DNA of 64,000 nt from Dermatophagoides farinae (lineage: Eukaryota; Arthropoda; Arachnida; Sarcoptiformes; Pyroglyphidae), in the NCBI RefSeq assembly GCF_024713945.1, contig NC_134682.1:3162001-3226000 (forward strand). Direction: 5' to 3'. A model generated the notes under the pieces. The model was not told where the DNA came from, ran no database searches, and saw only the letters and a list, made by a program, of their open reading frames with translations. Shown here one piece after another: positions 1 to 12,622 of this stretch. Every line of letters starts with the position of its first letter. Position 1 is the first letter of the stretch. A program made the position numbers and the translations under genes.

Positions 1-2329
1 AAACATCACATAATCATCATCCTCATCATAATTCTAATTTATAACCTTAACACTGAATATTTGGATGATGATGATCATAATGTTAACCTATAATGATTCA
101 TCCATATTATTCAATGATTCAAGGATTGATGATGATGATGATGATGATGATCAAGATCGTCATCATCATGGATAAATAAAATATTAATTTTTTCCATATT
201 ACCATAATTTGTAATAATTTTTCATTTTATGAATAACATCGTTTTTTTATGTTCATCATCATCATTATCAAACCAGCCCAAGTCTGTGTTTTTGTGTGTG
301 TGTGTGTGAATAATGAAATACTAACTCAAATCTCTGTTGTTGCACGTGTTTGGCATTTATTTCCATTTACTTGTCGTATATGTTTCCCATTCAATTTATC
401 CATTCGTTCATTATCATCATCATCATTTAGAAAAAAAATCCCGATAAAATAAATTGAACGTGAAAGTGAAAGTGGAAAAAAAAGGTAAATTAAAATGATT
501 TCTGTTTCTGTTTTTGGATTCATTTTCGCGCTCGCAAACAACAACAACAACAACGAGAAAAAAAATTCATTCAAAGTTCCGGGATCAAATTCAAATTATT
601 GTTATTTTTTTTCGCTCAGTTGTCAGTAAAAAAACAAAAACAAAAACAAAAATTAGCGAGAAAAAAATGACTTTATTATTATTTTCGAATCTCGTCAATA
701 ATTATAGTTGAAAATTTCTTCTTTATTTATTTTTTTCTGGACAATTTTTTTTCAGTTGTTTTCCGTTATTGTTTTTGTTTTTCATTTTGTTGGTCAAGTG
801 CCTATGTGACCGACTGTTACTGTGTGTGTGTGTGTGTGTGTGTGTCTGCCTCTGCTTGACTGATGAAATGAAAAAAATGATTATTGGCCATAACTAATGA
901 GTTTTATATATGAAAATAAAAAATTAACTTATAACTTGCATTTATGTTAGAGAAATAATGTTCACCAAAATCAATTTTATGTTTTTTTTTTGTTTCTAAT
1001 TTTTATTATTCCTCATTAGTTATTTACTGGAAATTTTCATTCAAATTTTTTTTTTAGTTCTGTACCTGTGTCATGTACGGAAACTTTGAATCTTTGGTCC
1101 AAAACAAAAAAACTATAACATTATTATTATTATCATATACCAAATGAAAATGGACACAAAATTCAGTCGTAATTGTTTTTTTTCTGTTTCTTTCTACTCT
1201 TTTTTTTCAAGAAATTGAAGAAAAAAAAATCCCTTCAATCAAACAAACAATGGAAATAGTAACCAAAACAGTACATCACACTAAGATTATTCATAAAATT
1301 CTGTTGCATTTATCAATTCAAAATCAATCATTTGTAATAATTTCTAAATGACACTTGACTTGATCTGATTTTGATCTGAAACATGATTTCATTCCAATAA
1401 TGATAATAATTTGAAGGTCGAGTCTATTGACTGTAGTTGTAAATGTGAAAAAAAAACAAAAATTTTTCGTGATTATGTAATATTACATACTTGGAATAGA
1501 TTAAAAGAAAAAACAAAACAAAAAAAATCTGGATCATTATTACCATTGTCCATTATATAAATGGATGAATGATTTATGTTTTTTTTCCATTATTATTCAA
1601 TTGAATTGAATGTTTAGGTGCAAATGTAATGTGTGATAATAATAATAATAATAACTTGACAACATTTAGACACCTGCATTTCTACAAAATGTCTGTGTGC
1701 GTGTGTGTGTAGCTATGTGTATCTAATGATGATCAATTAGTAATGAACTTTTTTTTCCATTCTTTCATTTTGTTTTACAACCCCAAAAAAAATTACCGAA
1801 AAAAACAAAACAAAAATTTTTTTCCAGATAAATTAATTATCCGAAAACAGATACCACACACACACACACACAAACACGTATTAGAAAAGCGACAAGTCTA
1901 ATTTGTTTGTTTTTTTAGATGTTTGTTTTCAAAATAGTCATATTAACAATAACAAGTAGTTAAAATTAATTCAATTTCATTTATGTTACACACACACACA
2001 CACACACATGCACACGCTGGTATCGGAACATTTATTTTAACACTTAGGTTTAAAAATGTTTTTTGTCTATATAGTGAACGCAATAAAATCAACAATCAAC
2101 AATATTTGTATATTATGTGCGAATTGAGTTTGCAAATATTGCTTCATTGCCGTTCCAAATGGTAATTATTGTGTGTGTGTGTGTGTGTGTGTGCATTGGT
2201 TTACGATGAAAAGTTTCAAATTCTCTATTGATACATTGATTGAAATTTCTTCTACAACTTTGGATATATTCAATTGATTTTTTTTTTATTAATTCTTTCT
2301 TTTTTTATTATCCATTCTAGTCATTAAAA
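1..2329. other. Gene-free 5' region with microsatellites
   Basis: I see no supported coding sequence here. It is AT-rich with GAT/ATC runs (about 129-150), TG/CA dinucleotide runs (821-845, 1857-1873, 1987-2008, 2170-2193) and many A/T homopolymers. A pyrimidine-rich tract ending in AG at 2319-2320, nine bases before the first ATG of the next gene, looks like a 3' splice site. Part of this region may therefore be a 5'UTR intron of that gene, with an untranslated exon that I cannot place. Confidence 0.5.
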
Positions 2330-4597
2330 ATGAAAATTTCATACAAATTTATGTTGCTGCTATTTGCAGCCATTATTTTGCAAACAACATCTACATCAAT
2401 ATTATCATCATCATCATCATCATCATCATTGATTAATACAACAACTGAATCTAATCATAATAATCATCATCGTTATGAAGACAATAGTAATTATTATATA
2501 ATCGATAATAATGAAAATTTTACTACGCCCTTATCGACATCTATTTATCCAATGTCGGAAACATCGACATCTACTACTACTCCTACAACGATGACAACAA
2601 CAACAACAACAACAACAATGAAAAATCCTGTGAATAAAGATCTTGATATTGAAGAATCAAAAAATTATAATCCAGATAATAATAATAATGTTTCAAATAA
2701 TCAACAATTGGATAAAACTATAATTAGTATTCATAATAATAATTCCAGTGGAAAATGGTCACCACAATTGATTAGTAGTGATCATAAATTAATGTCTGAA
2801 CTGTCATCACAACCATCATTATCATCACCATATTCTAAACCATTCCATCATTATTATCATCATCAACAACAACAACAACAACATAATGATAACAATCAAC
2901 AATCATCTGATTATTATTCCAATCATCATTGGCCATCTGTACAGGTTATAATAGAAGATAATAATGAAATCCGATTGACCAGTAATAATAATCATCATCA
3001 TAGTGATCATAATAATCATGATGATGATGTTGTTGTTGATAATGATTATTATAAAAAACTTTCACAAGATGAAAGCTATCAACATTTTAGACAGGATACA
3101 ATGAAAACTACGAATGATAATAATGATGGCTTTAATATTGATGTGAAAAAAAATAATAATCTGGATCAAAAAAGTCAACCACAGCTTCAGCAGCAGCAGC
3201 ATAAGGAACAATCACAAGAGAATCCGTTTGCCAATTTTTTCAAAAATCTCAATGAAGATTTTCTCAACGAATTCAATTCAATCGATTTTAATCGTAATCA
3301 TAATAGTCATTATCAACAACAACAACAACAACAACAATCCAGTAGTAGTAGTAATATTGATCCATTACAATACTTGGATGATGATTATAATAACAATTCC
3401 TTACAAAATGAATCAAATGTCAAAATGTTAAAAAGTATTCAACATCCAACAAGATATTTGACACCGAAATTAGTTAGTCCAAGTAAAATACCTGATGTTT
3501 ATATGCCCAATATTCAACAAGATTCGCCATCACTATCATCGTTTCCTAAAAAACAACAAGAAATAGATAATCAAATGGATTTTAATGGTCTAAAAAATGA
3601 ATTCACCGATGAATATCATTCACCAGAAAAATCATTAATTGTACCGGTTGGTGCACGTGTACATGTTGTTCGTGATTCTAATCAACCACAATCATCCAGT
3701 ATTGTAAGCAAATTAGATTATAATAAAAATGAACCATATAAACCAAGTGTTATTGAATTGCCAAGTAGTCAACCTGTATTGCCAATCGTATTCAATTTCA
3801 AAACAAAATTATCACCTGTTATAACGAAAACTACACATAAATCATCTCCACAATCATCTAGTGTACAATATTTTGAGACACATGAACCACCACATTATCG
3901 TGAACATATTGTACATAAACCCATTTTTCAGGATTTTAAAGAGATTATTGTACCATATCGTGTTTACGTACAGGAAATACAACCTGTTAGTGAATTTCGT
4001 CATACAATAGCTTCAACAACAAATCCTAAAGCAATGAAAATGTCCACATCATCGCCGATGAATCCATATAGTTCATCATTATCATTATCATCACCATCAT
4101 CGGTTACTACAAATGAAAATCCGAATCCATTCCAACATTTCATTAATCAACATCATCATTATAACCACCAACATCGTCCACGTCAGTATCATCATTCTTA
4201 TCTGCCACATAAACGTCCATATTATCATTCATATAATCATTTTAATCAACTACCTATGGATTATAATCCATTTTTAGCAGCCGCATCATCATCAACACCT
4301 CATATGGAAATGAGCCATTTGACAAAATTACCTGTTTATGCACCGATTGAATTCAATCCTACACATACAATTCATTCTCCACATCATCATCATTGGGATC
4401 ATAATCATGATCATCATTTGGTTCCAATTTTTGGTAATTCACAACAAATTCCTGAAGTCATTGATTTTACAACTGCAACTAATTTATTATCGGAAAATAT
4501 TTATAGTACACCACATGGGATAGATACAGCTGTATCGAATTATCAGAAATCAAAACCAACAAAACATATAAACAATTTTAATCATTTTAATTTTTAA
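2330..4597 (+). CDS. Secreted low-complexity His/Asn/Gln/Ser-rich protein
   Basis: A single open frame of 755 codons. Residues 1-23 form a clear signal peptide (basic MKISYK, then the hydrophobic run FMLLLFAAIIL). The body is dominated by Ser, Asn, His, Gln and Thr runs encoded by TCA, AAT, CAT, CAA and ACA triplets. Between these runs are less biased islands with normal composition, notably around residues 365-395, 437-450 (IVPVGARVHVVRD), 485-500 and 535-570 (a DFKEIIVPYRVYVQEIQ-like block), which are probably the conserved parts. There is no transmembrane segment after the signal and almost no Cys, so an extracellular or cuticle-associated role is possible but unproven. A splice acceptor at 2319-2320 suggests an untranslated first exon. 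It converges tail-to-tail with the next gene, with 99 bp between the stops. I do not recognise the family. Confidence 0.75.
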   Translation: MKISYKFMLLLFAAIILQTTSTSILSSSSSSSSLINTTTESNHNNHHRYEDNSNYYIIDNNENFTTPLSTSIYPMSETSTSTTTPTTMTTTTTTTTMKNPVNKDLDIEESKNYNPDNNNNVSNNQQLDKTIISIHNNNSSGKWSPQLISSDHKLMSELSSQPSLSSPYSKPFHHYYHHQQQQQQHNDNNQQSSDYYSNHHWPSVQVIIEDNNEIRLTSNNNHHHSDHNNHDDDVVVDNDYYKKLSQDESYQHFRQDTMKTTNDNNDGFNIDVKKNNNLDQKSQPQLQQQQHKEQSQENPFANFFKNLNEDFLNEFNSIDFNRNHNSHYQQQQQQQQSSSSSNIDPLQYLDDDYNNNSLQNESNVKMLKSIQHPTRYLTPKLVSPSKIPDVYMPNIQQDSPSLSSFPKKQQEIDNQMDFNGLKNEFTDEYHSPEKSLIVPVGARVHVVRDSNQPQSSSIVSKLDYNKNEPYKPSVIELPSSQPVLPIVFNFKTKLSPVITKTTHKSSPQSSSVQYFETHEPPHYREHIVHKPIFQDFKEIIVPYRVYVQEIQPVSEFRHTIASTTNPKAMKMSTSSPMNPYSSSLSLSSPSSVTTNENPNPFQHFINQHHHYNHQHRPRQYHHSYLPHKRPYYHSYNHFNQLPMDYNPFLAAASSSTPHMEMSHLTKLPVYAPIEFNPTHTIHSPHHHHWDHNHDHHLVPIFGNSQQIPEVIDFTTATNLLSENIYSTPHGIDTAVSNYQKSKPTKHINNFNHFNF

Positions 4598-4696
4598 ATA
4601 TTTTTTTGCATCATAGTTTTTTTTGAAATTTCATTAATAATTATTGTTGTCATATAGCAAAAAAAAGCTGCTTGTTTGGATTTCTGTTTATCAATA

Positions 4697-5686
4697 TCAA
4701 CAACATTGTATGGATGCATTTGGATCGTTGATAAATTCAATATCAGCCAATGTATTTACGACGGTTAAAGCTTGTGTTTCTTTTGGATCATATTTACCTG
4801 TATCTGAACCGGTTCTATTCACCACAATTGTTCTAATTCCTACTGTTTCAGCTGCACGTGCTTTACGTGGATCATCAGTAATGTATAATAGATTATCCGG
4901 TTTCGGTTCTCGTAATGCTGCACATAGACTACGGTATTTATTTGGATCAAATTTATAACCACCACTTGAATTCAATCCATTTGCAATGTAACGATTTAAA
5001 TCACCGACCGATGTTGAACGTAAAAATTGTCGCTGTCCTTCTACCGGTCCAGAAGCATATGAATAAATCTTGATAAATTCTTCGAAACGCCAATAATGGA
5101 ATGCATCCATTATGTCTGGATAAACATCCGCTTTTAATTTACCCGTTTCAAACGAATGTGACCATAGATCAGTACAAAGTTTTTCCATTTGTGTTTTCAA
5201 TGTTGGATATTTTGTTTCTAACATCCATCGTATACAACAAATAGCCGAATCAATTACATTTCTATCATCTTGTTTATTAACATCATTTGGTTCCTGAATA
5301 TCTGGTACTTTTATACCAGCTTTACGATCAATCTTGAATTGTTCCCACATTCTAATGGCAATTGTTCGCATTAATTTACTATTCCAATTTTCTCTTACAT
5401 AATCATCGATATTTTCTTTTGCATGTGTTTTTAATTGATTTACAAATGTCCATGGTGCAATTACACCATATATATCGATTAGAATATTATTTGGTTTTCG
5501 AATTTGTTTAGTATTTGGTCCAAAATTTTGTTTACGACGTTGACGATCTTGTCGAACGACACCATCGAAACCTGTTGTTGATTGTTGTTGTTGTTGTAGC
5601 TGTTCTTGTTGTTGTTGTTGTTGTTGTTGTGAATCATTCGATGATGGCAATGATTTAAATGAATTCTCATCGCTGGAATGATTCAT
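4697..5686 (-). CDS. Enolase-phosphatase E1-like HAD protein, active site altered
   Basis: An intronless frame of 329 aa from the ATG at 5686; the codons upstream to 5713 open only with TTG. Residues 1-65 are a poly-Gln, disordered extension. From about residue 67 the protein follows the enolase-phosphatase (MASA/ENOPH1) family of the methionine salvage pathway, a cytosolic HAD-fold phosphatase acting on a diketo-phosphopentane. HAD motif I aligns at D71-I-Y73-G; the family has DIEGT, so the nucleophile Asp is kept but the general acid/base position is Tyr. Motif II (YSSGS in the family) reads YASGP with Ala211 for Ser. The motif III Lys (K245) and motif IV Asp (D271) are kept, but the later acidic residue of motif IV is Lys275. 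The fold looks intact and the frame is open, so this is a gene rather than a relic. Catalysis as a normal enolase-phosphatase is doubtful. Confidence 0.85.
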   Translation of the reverse strand: MNHSSDENSFKSLPSSNDSQQQQQQQQEQLQQQQQSTTGFDGVVRQDRQRRKQNFGPNTKQIRKPNNILIDIYGVIAPWTFVNQLKTHAKENIDDYVRENWNSKLMRTIAIRMWEQFKIDRKAGIKVPDIQEPNDVNKQDDRNVIDSAICCIRWMLETKYPTLKTQMEKLCTDLWSHSFETGKLKADVYPDIMDAFHYWRFEEFIKIYSYASGPVEGQRQFLRSTSVGDLNRYIANGLNSSGGYKFDPNKYRSLCAALREPKPDNLLYITDDPRKARAAETVGIRTIVVNRTGSDTGKYDPKETQALTVVNTLADIEFINDPNASIQCC

Positions 5687-6127
5687 TTCCAGTTTTAAAA
5701 TTAAAATTGTCAACTATGTACACGCACACACACATACACACACATTAGCATGAAAAGTTTTTTGAATTCATCAAAGAATTTAAATCGGAAAAAATTTTAA
5801 TAAAATTACATAAATAAAATTTTTTTCTTCGAAAAAAAATTGTGCGTGTATGGGGGTAAAATGAAAATCCAATTATAATTTAGCAAAATAATAATAATTG
5901 ATTGATTGATTGATGATTAAATGCACAATTGTCTTTCGTTCGTTGATTGTTTTTTTTTTGTTATTGACTTGTTGATTAAAATTATTGAGATTGTTGTACT
6001 TGGCCATAGAAAAAAAATTGAGAGTGAGAAATAATGTCACACATACACACACACACATACATATTATCCATAGGTGAGAAAATGAATTTGACGAATTTAA
6101 AAAAAAAAATAGTTGATGAATAAATTA

Positions 6128-9100
6128 TTATAATCGACTTGAATAATTACTATCATTCAATGGTTTTAGATCGAATTCACCATGATCACCATGTAATTTA
6201 CCATTTTCGAGATCAGACATTGAAAATCTTTTAACAGCCGTCTGTTGTTCATCATTATTGGTATCATTTTCAATATTGAGAATCATTTTGATCCAATAAT
6301 AAAATGGACGTTCAAACAATATGTAGAATATATAGGCAACGGTGAATGCGATAACAATGTCGGATATATCATTGGTCAACTAGAAATGGATGGAAATAAA
6401 TATATTGTTAAGATGAAAACAAACAAAAATCCATTTTTCACTTACAATTTCAACGTTAGTTAATGGTGATGTTTGTTTTTTGGTCAACTGTCTAAAGCTT
6501 AATATTGTTATATGATTTAGATAGGCACCGAATGCCAATTTTCCCAATGGTCGTATCAATGACATTGTTATTGCCTGATTAAATGTATCTGTATATTGAA
6601 TGGATTTCAACAAAAAAAAAATTATCAAGTAAATTTTCAAAAAAAAACATTAAAAATAAAATCCAAAAAACATACTTGCTCTTCCGGTATTACAAGTATA
6701 AATGATCCAACCGAATCCAAAACACCACATAATTTTACTTAATAAAAACCATGATATGAAATTAAATTGTGAGAAATTTCCTTTCAACGGTTTAAATGTA
6801 TCATTCCATTGTGAAGAGATTATTGGTAATGCTAACATGCCTATCCATAGGGCAATATTGGCTGCTCGTTTTCCCAGATTAATTTTCGGTTTACATCGAA
6901 TTAGATAGCCAACAAATAAACCGATGGCAAATACAACAATCAATTGATCAGTTGACGAATAGTAATGGATGAATGAAAGTTTTGCTTCAGCCACTGATGA
7001 GATTGATGATATTTCATATGGAGTAACGGGTAAATTGTAAACAATTTTTGGTATCACACTAATTATTGTTCCCAGGATGATCAACATAATGAAAACGATG
7101 TAGCCAAAATATTTATGATTTAACGTATATAATATGAATGGAGCTGCAAGGCTCATATAGAAAAGAGCACTGAATACAGTGCTTGGAATTAGACACTAAA
7201 ATGAAAAAAAAATTAAGAGAATATGAATTAAATAGTAGTTCAAGTAATTATCAATCATTATCATTATCATCATCATCATCATAAAGCAATTAAACAAAAT
7301 CTTAAAATATCTATTCGAATTATAATCATTAATGATGATGATGATGATGATGATGATTACATACCACTTTATCGAATGAACTTTCAAAATTATTAATCAA
7401 TAATAATGTCTTCCAAAGGTTATGTTTACATGGTTCAACATAAAGTGGTGAAAAATAATGCCATGTTGGTCCATCACCAAACAATGGCATTAAATATATT
7501 AATAATATTGGTCCAATTAATCTACGTATTATGCTTAGATATCGATTCAATATGAATTTTACATAATTCAATATGGATGGTTTGATTTGTGATTTTCGTC
7601 CACAGATATTGTATGCCAATATGATTGAACTAGATAATAATTTTGATGAGAAAAAAAAACAAACAATTTAATCAATTTAATCGATATTTTTTTTTCTCGT
7701 ATGAAATGACAAACCTAGCCAATACATATGTACAGACAGCAAATGAACTACCACGTATGAAGAAAAATTTTTTAGCCGTAAAATATTGATCAGTCAATCC
7801 ATTCAATGCACGTTTAATATTGATCATTCCATAGAATATTGGCAATACATATGAACGTCCAACGAATTCCATAATGACAAAAAACAATGTAATTGAATCA
7901 ATTGAACATAAACGTTTTTCATCTTCTGTGGCCATATCCGCATGTCCAAGTAAATATCGTGTATTTGATAATGCCGAAAATGTTAACAGATATGAATTGT
8001 ATTGATTTTTATTTATTTCATTTGGATCACGAAAATTACGTAAATAATATTCAAATCCGGTACAAGCACCAACCAATAGACAAAGGCCAACTAAAATGAA
8101 TCTGTACAAATAAAAAAGAAATTCAAGAATTGATGAAAATAATTCTTTGATAGACAAACAAAATTTTTTCACATTTTTTCACTACACATAATTGCCATTA
8201 TTGATTTTATTTACGAAAAAAAAGTACTGACAGTTTTCACTATTCAATTATCCATAGATAGAACAAAAATGCACATCAAATTATATTGTGTTCACATTTT
8301 TGATTATCATCATGGTCAAAAAAAATTATGATCATCATCCATTCATTCAAAAAAAAATACAAAAAATATCAAGATGGTCAAGATCAAGTCAAAAATAAAA
8401 ATATTACTTACATTGCCATACGTTGGTGATTATCCAATTCAATTTCTTGGCCTTTATATGAACATTCTTCTTCAATTTCGATACGTATCGGATTGCTTAT
8501 TGGTTGTAAAACTATTTTTTTTTATGATAGATATGATGATGATAAGTAATTTTATTCGATTCATTCGATGTTTCAGAAAGTTTGTTTATGAGAATTGAAA
8601 AAGGAAAAAAAAATGCCGGGATTTCTATCATATATGATTGCAATGTTAATGGTGTGTGGAACCTTTCCACTTGGGAAAGGGAATAATAATGTTTCCTTTC
8701 TCTCTAATAACCAATAATCGTAATGGCCATGATCATCATCATCATCATCATCCAAATGATGGTTATGATTGTTGTTTGTATTTAAATTTTAAACAACAAA
8801 TTTTTCTAGCGAAAAAAAGCATGAAAAAAATCACACACACACACAAACACATTCTATCATTCAATGATATTCGATGATGATGATGAAGATGATTGGCCAT
8901 TTTATTTTCTATCCATCTGTATATACATAGAAATATGACAATGGACCATACACACACACATCCATGTATATACCGTTTAGAATTTAATTTGATTTTGATC
9001 AAACAAACGGTATCGAGTGATGATAATGATGATCGAATATAGCTTATGAATGTTCGATTCAAATGGCCATGGAATCAGTTGTGTGAATTTTTTTTTCTTT

Positions 9101-10658
9101 TTCTCATCTTATGGCCAGAATAATTTACGATCAAAACAAAAAAAAATTGAAGATTGAACCAAAGTAGAAATTATTTGCCTGTTGTCTTTCAAAAACACAC
9201 ACACACACACACACACACATTCTATTATTACATTGTTTGACTATCAATGTTGAATCTACCTCCAAATACCGAACGATAATTGTTGATGATGATGACCTTT
9301 GTTGTCAAGATAATTTTCATCGTTTGCAATAAATAAAAATCATCATCATCATTTTTTTTTTCAGTTTTCATTTTCTCAAAATTCCAGTCTGTAAATTCTA
9401 AATGAAAAAATCTATTCAAATACAATGTTATTGTTGCCCTTGTGCAATATTCGAATTGAAAACAAATTGAACTATTCTATTCTATTTTGCTTTTTTATTC
9501 TCTCCTCCCTTGATTTAATGATACATTCAATGATAATAATGATAATTATGATCATCATTTGATCATCTAAAGATCTTAAATGTCTGTGTGTGTTTGATTT
9601 AAAAGTTCAAAGTTCGTATACACATCATCATTTACTTACATTTATTGATGGCACGTTCCAATTCAAATGAACTACATGTGGATGGAAAACAAAGTCCGAT
9701 TCGTAAATATGAACCGTTGAACATATTGAGCATTTGTAATAGTTTAAATTTATTATTGGAATGATCAAAATCACGATTTATACGATTATATAATGATTTT
9801 CGACCATGATATGTATAAAGGTCTTTAATGCTTTTTAATTCATGATTCCGGCTCAAATCATTATCATCATGAACATCGAATTCGGGAAATAATGGATTCA
9901 AAAATGGTAAATGAACTTTGGCTAGACAATATTTACCACGTATATCATTCCATTTAACCATTGGTGATTCAATATTAATACATTCTTCATATACACCAAA
10001 CATTGACATGACACCTTCCAATAAACCAGATGGTAAAAATTCCATAGCATCGATAACTATTGAATAAAAATGAACAATTTATTTTTCATATCATAATATC
10101 AATCCCATATATATTCTACATACATTTTAATGGCCATAATCGTCGTTCTTTCATCTCTAATAATAGATGATTAAATGATGCCAGACAATATGGTGAAATT
10201 TCTAGATCTTGAATAAATTGCAAAAATGTTTCATTCATTTTTTCTTGAAGTTCTGGTCCAAATTGAGCTTGATCACGTATTGCTTTCAATCCATTTATGA
10301 ATTCTTTCAATTGATCTTGTAGACTAGTACGTACACGTAATAATTGTGTTTTATAATAATTCACAGATTTATTAATCACTTTTACTTGTAGCAATTCTTT
10401 GGGATCAATTTTTGGAAATCCAGAATCTGTTGAATCAATTGTTAATGGTGATGATGATGATGGTGGTGGTGGTGGTGGTTCTGTATCATGTTTAAATCTT
10501 CTATAATGTCTTGCATAATTATTGATTGATTGACAATGACTTAGCAACAATAATGATGATGATGATAAAAGAATAAAAATGGCCAACAGGAAATGCTTAT
10601 TTAATGATAATGATGATGACGATGATGAAATTGGACATAGAATTTTTTTGAGATTCAT
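6128..10658 (-). CDS. Nose resistant to fluoxetine (NRF-6)-like acyltransferase-3 membrane protein
   Basis: Eight exons join in phase to 872 codons plus stop: 10658-10124, 10056-9640, 8511-8412, 8101-7715, 7629-7365, 7195-6676, 6588-6446, 6379-6128; all introns are GT..AG. A hydrophobic signal segment lies near residues 20-42. The Cys-containing NRF domain covers about 110-317, with the recognisable blocks PSGLLEG and GLCFPSTCSS. About ten membrane segments from about residue 350 to 810 form the acyltransferase-3 part (AYLNH near the end), followed by a charged cytoplasmic tail. Worm and insect relatives are multipass proteins linked to lipid or drug uptake in gut. At the place where relatives carry G-(I/M)-R and G-H in the first acyltransferase helix, this copy reads SIT and GR, so the usual catalytic Arg/His pair appears lost. 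Intron 2 is long (9639-8512) and holds only repeats. The large number of exons that agree in phase makes the model firm. Confidence 0.88.
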
Positions 10659-12600
10659 TTTCGTTTTCCGAATAAAGAATATTCTTTAAAAGAATCGGAT
10701 GAATTTAGAAAAACAAAACAAAAAAAAAATTACATCAAAATTCTGGTGAAGATGATGATGATGTGAACGTATTGATTTCTTGATACAGGCTAAATAAAGA
10801 ATTTAAAACGAGAAAAAAAAATGAAATTTTCAAACGGTTTGAAACAAAAAAAAATTTTCATGCATACACACACACACAATGACCGTATCAAATGTCGTGT
10901 TCAATTCAAAAAATTCAATCCTCCCCGGTATCCTCCACAGTATCATTCGATAAATTTTAATTTTTCAATGATGTACTCGTCGAATTATCGCAAAACACAC
11001 ACACACACACACACATACAAACTATACTGCATAATATGTGTTGGTAGGCATCATTTATTATCACATCAATAAAAGCAAATTTTACGAATTTTTTTTTCGT
11101 TTATTTGTTTCTTTACACCATCATTTTGTTTGATACAGAAGAAAAAGAAGAAAAATCGACACTTGAATATAAATATATTTGGTTTATATCACACTAGTAT
11201 GGCGCAAATAAACACGCAAACACACACAAATATTTGATAAAATAAAAAATGAAACAAAACAAAAAAAATTAACGCATCATCTTAATTAAATTATATTATA
11301 AAATTAATCAATGAATCAACAAGTGTGATAATGATGATCATGGTGATAATGATGATGATGAAGAAGCAAATATTCAATTAACAACTGCGAATATGTAGTG
11401 GTTGGTGGGTGTGACACAATAAAATCAAATTTATATCGGACAAATTGAAACCGATACGAAAAAAAAATTGGAAAAAATTGTCATCAGAAATCACAGAAAT
11501 AGAAAAGCAAAAAAAAAAAAAAAAAAATTTTTTTGGTTTGAAACATAAGCCCAATTATATGGATTATTTGAATTCATTCATTCATTCATTCAGATATCGA
11601 ATAATCAATCAATCAAAAGACCGATAGAAAAATGATGGAAAAAAATCAGCCAGTATTTCTTTCGTCTTTATTTTTATCATCATCATTGATTATTTTATAC
11701 ATATTAGACATACACATTTGGATGATAATCAATGATTTTTCTTTTCTTTTTTTTTGAACGACAATTTGTTTGATGTGATGATGTCTTGATTGTTTGTCAT
11801 TTTGTTGTGGTTGTTGTTGTATAGTCTAAGCATGAATAGTTTGTGTGTGTGTGAGAGAGAGAGAGAGAGCGAGTGAAAGAGAAATCAAATTTAATTTCAT
11901 TCATGGATATTTTATCCTGATCATCATCAAAACTATCATCATTGTCTCATTGAATGGATGGATGTATGGACGGATGGATGGTATATATGTTTTTCACACC
12001 ACCATCTATCTACGGTCACCACCCCCGTCGACCATAGTGGTGGCAAACAAATAAAAAAAAATTTCACTCTCTCTCTCTCTCTTTATCCAAAATCATCATA
12101 TTAATTCAAAATGGATTCGACTAGATTATTTGGTTTTTTTTCAATATTCAAATTTTGGATATTATCATTAGTTTGATCGATTGATTGTCAATTGACTAGT
12201 TTTGGGACCAAAGAATTAATGATTATTGTTCAATACCATCATCCCCACCACCACTCATTTTATATAGTTTTTTCTCACTGATATCAATCAAATGGAAATT
12301 GATCTTTTAAAAGATTGCTGCCGTGTGTGTTTTGGAAAAATTGATTCAAAAAAAAAAAAAATTATTTTTGTTTTTTTTCCAACAACCTTTGTTCCTTCCT
12401 ATTTTTTTTGCCGTTAATGCTGCACTATACATTTGCATCATCATTATGATAATAATGATTAGATGAGGCCAAGAAATTTTTTTGTTTTGTTTTATTTTGT
12501 TTTGTCCACAAAATGTCGATTGCCGTGTCAATTGCTATGATGATAATAATGATGATGATCACACATTACTGATGTCCAATGTCCATTGTCATCATCAGTG

Positions 12601-12622
12601 ATGATGATGATGATGATGATGA
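12601..12622. repeat. (ATG)n trinucleotide microsatellite
   Basis: Perfect ATG/GAT repeat. It is representative of dozens of GAT/ATC trinucleotide tracts across this window. Confidence 0.9.
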
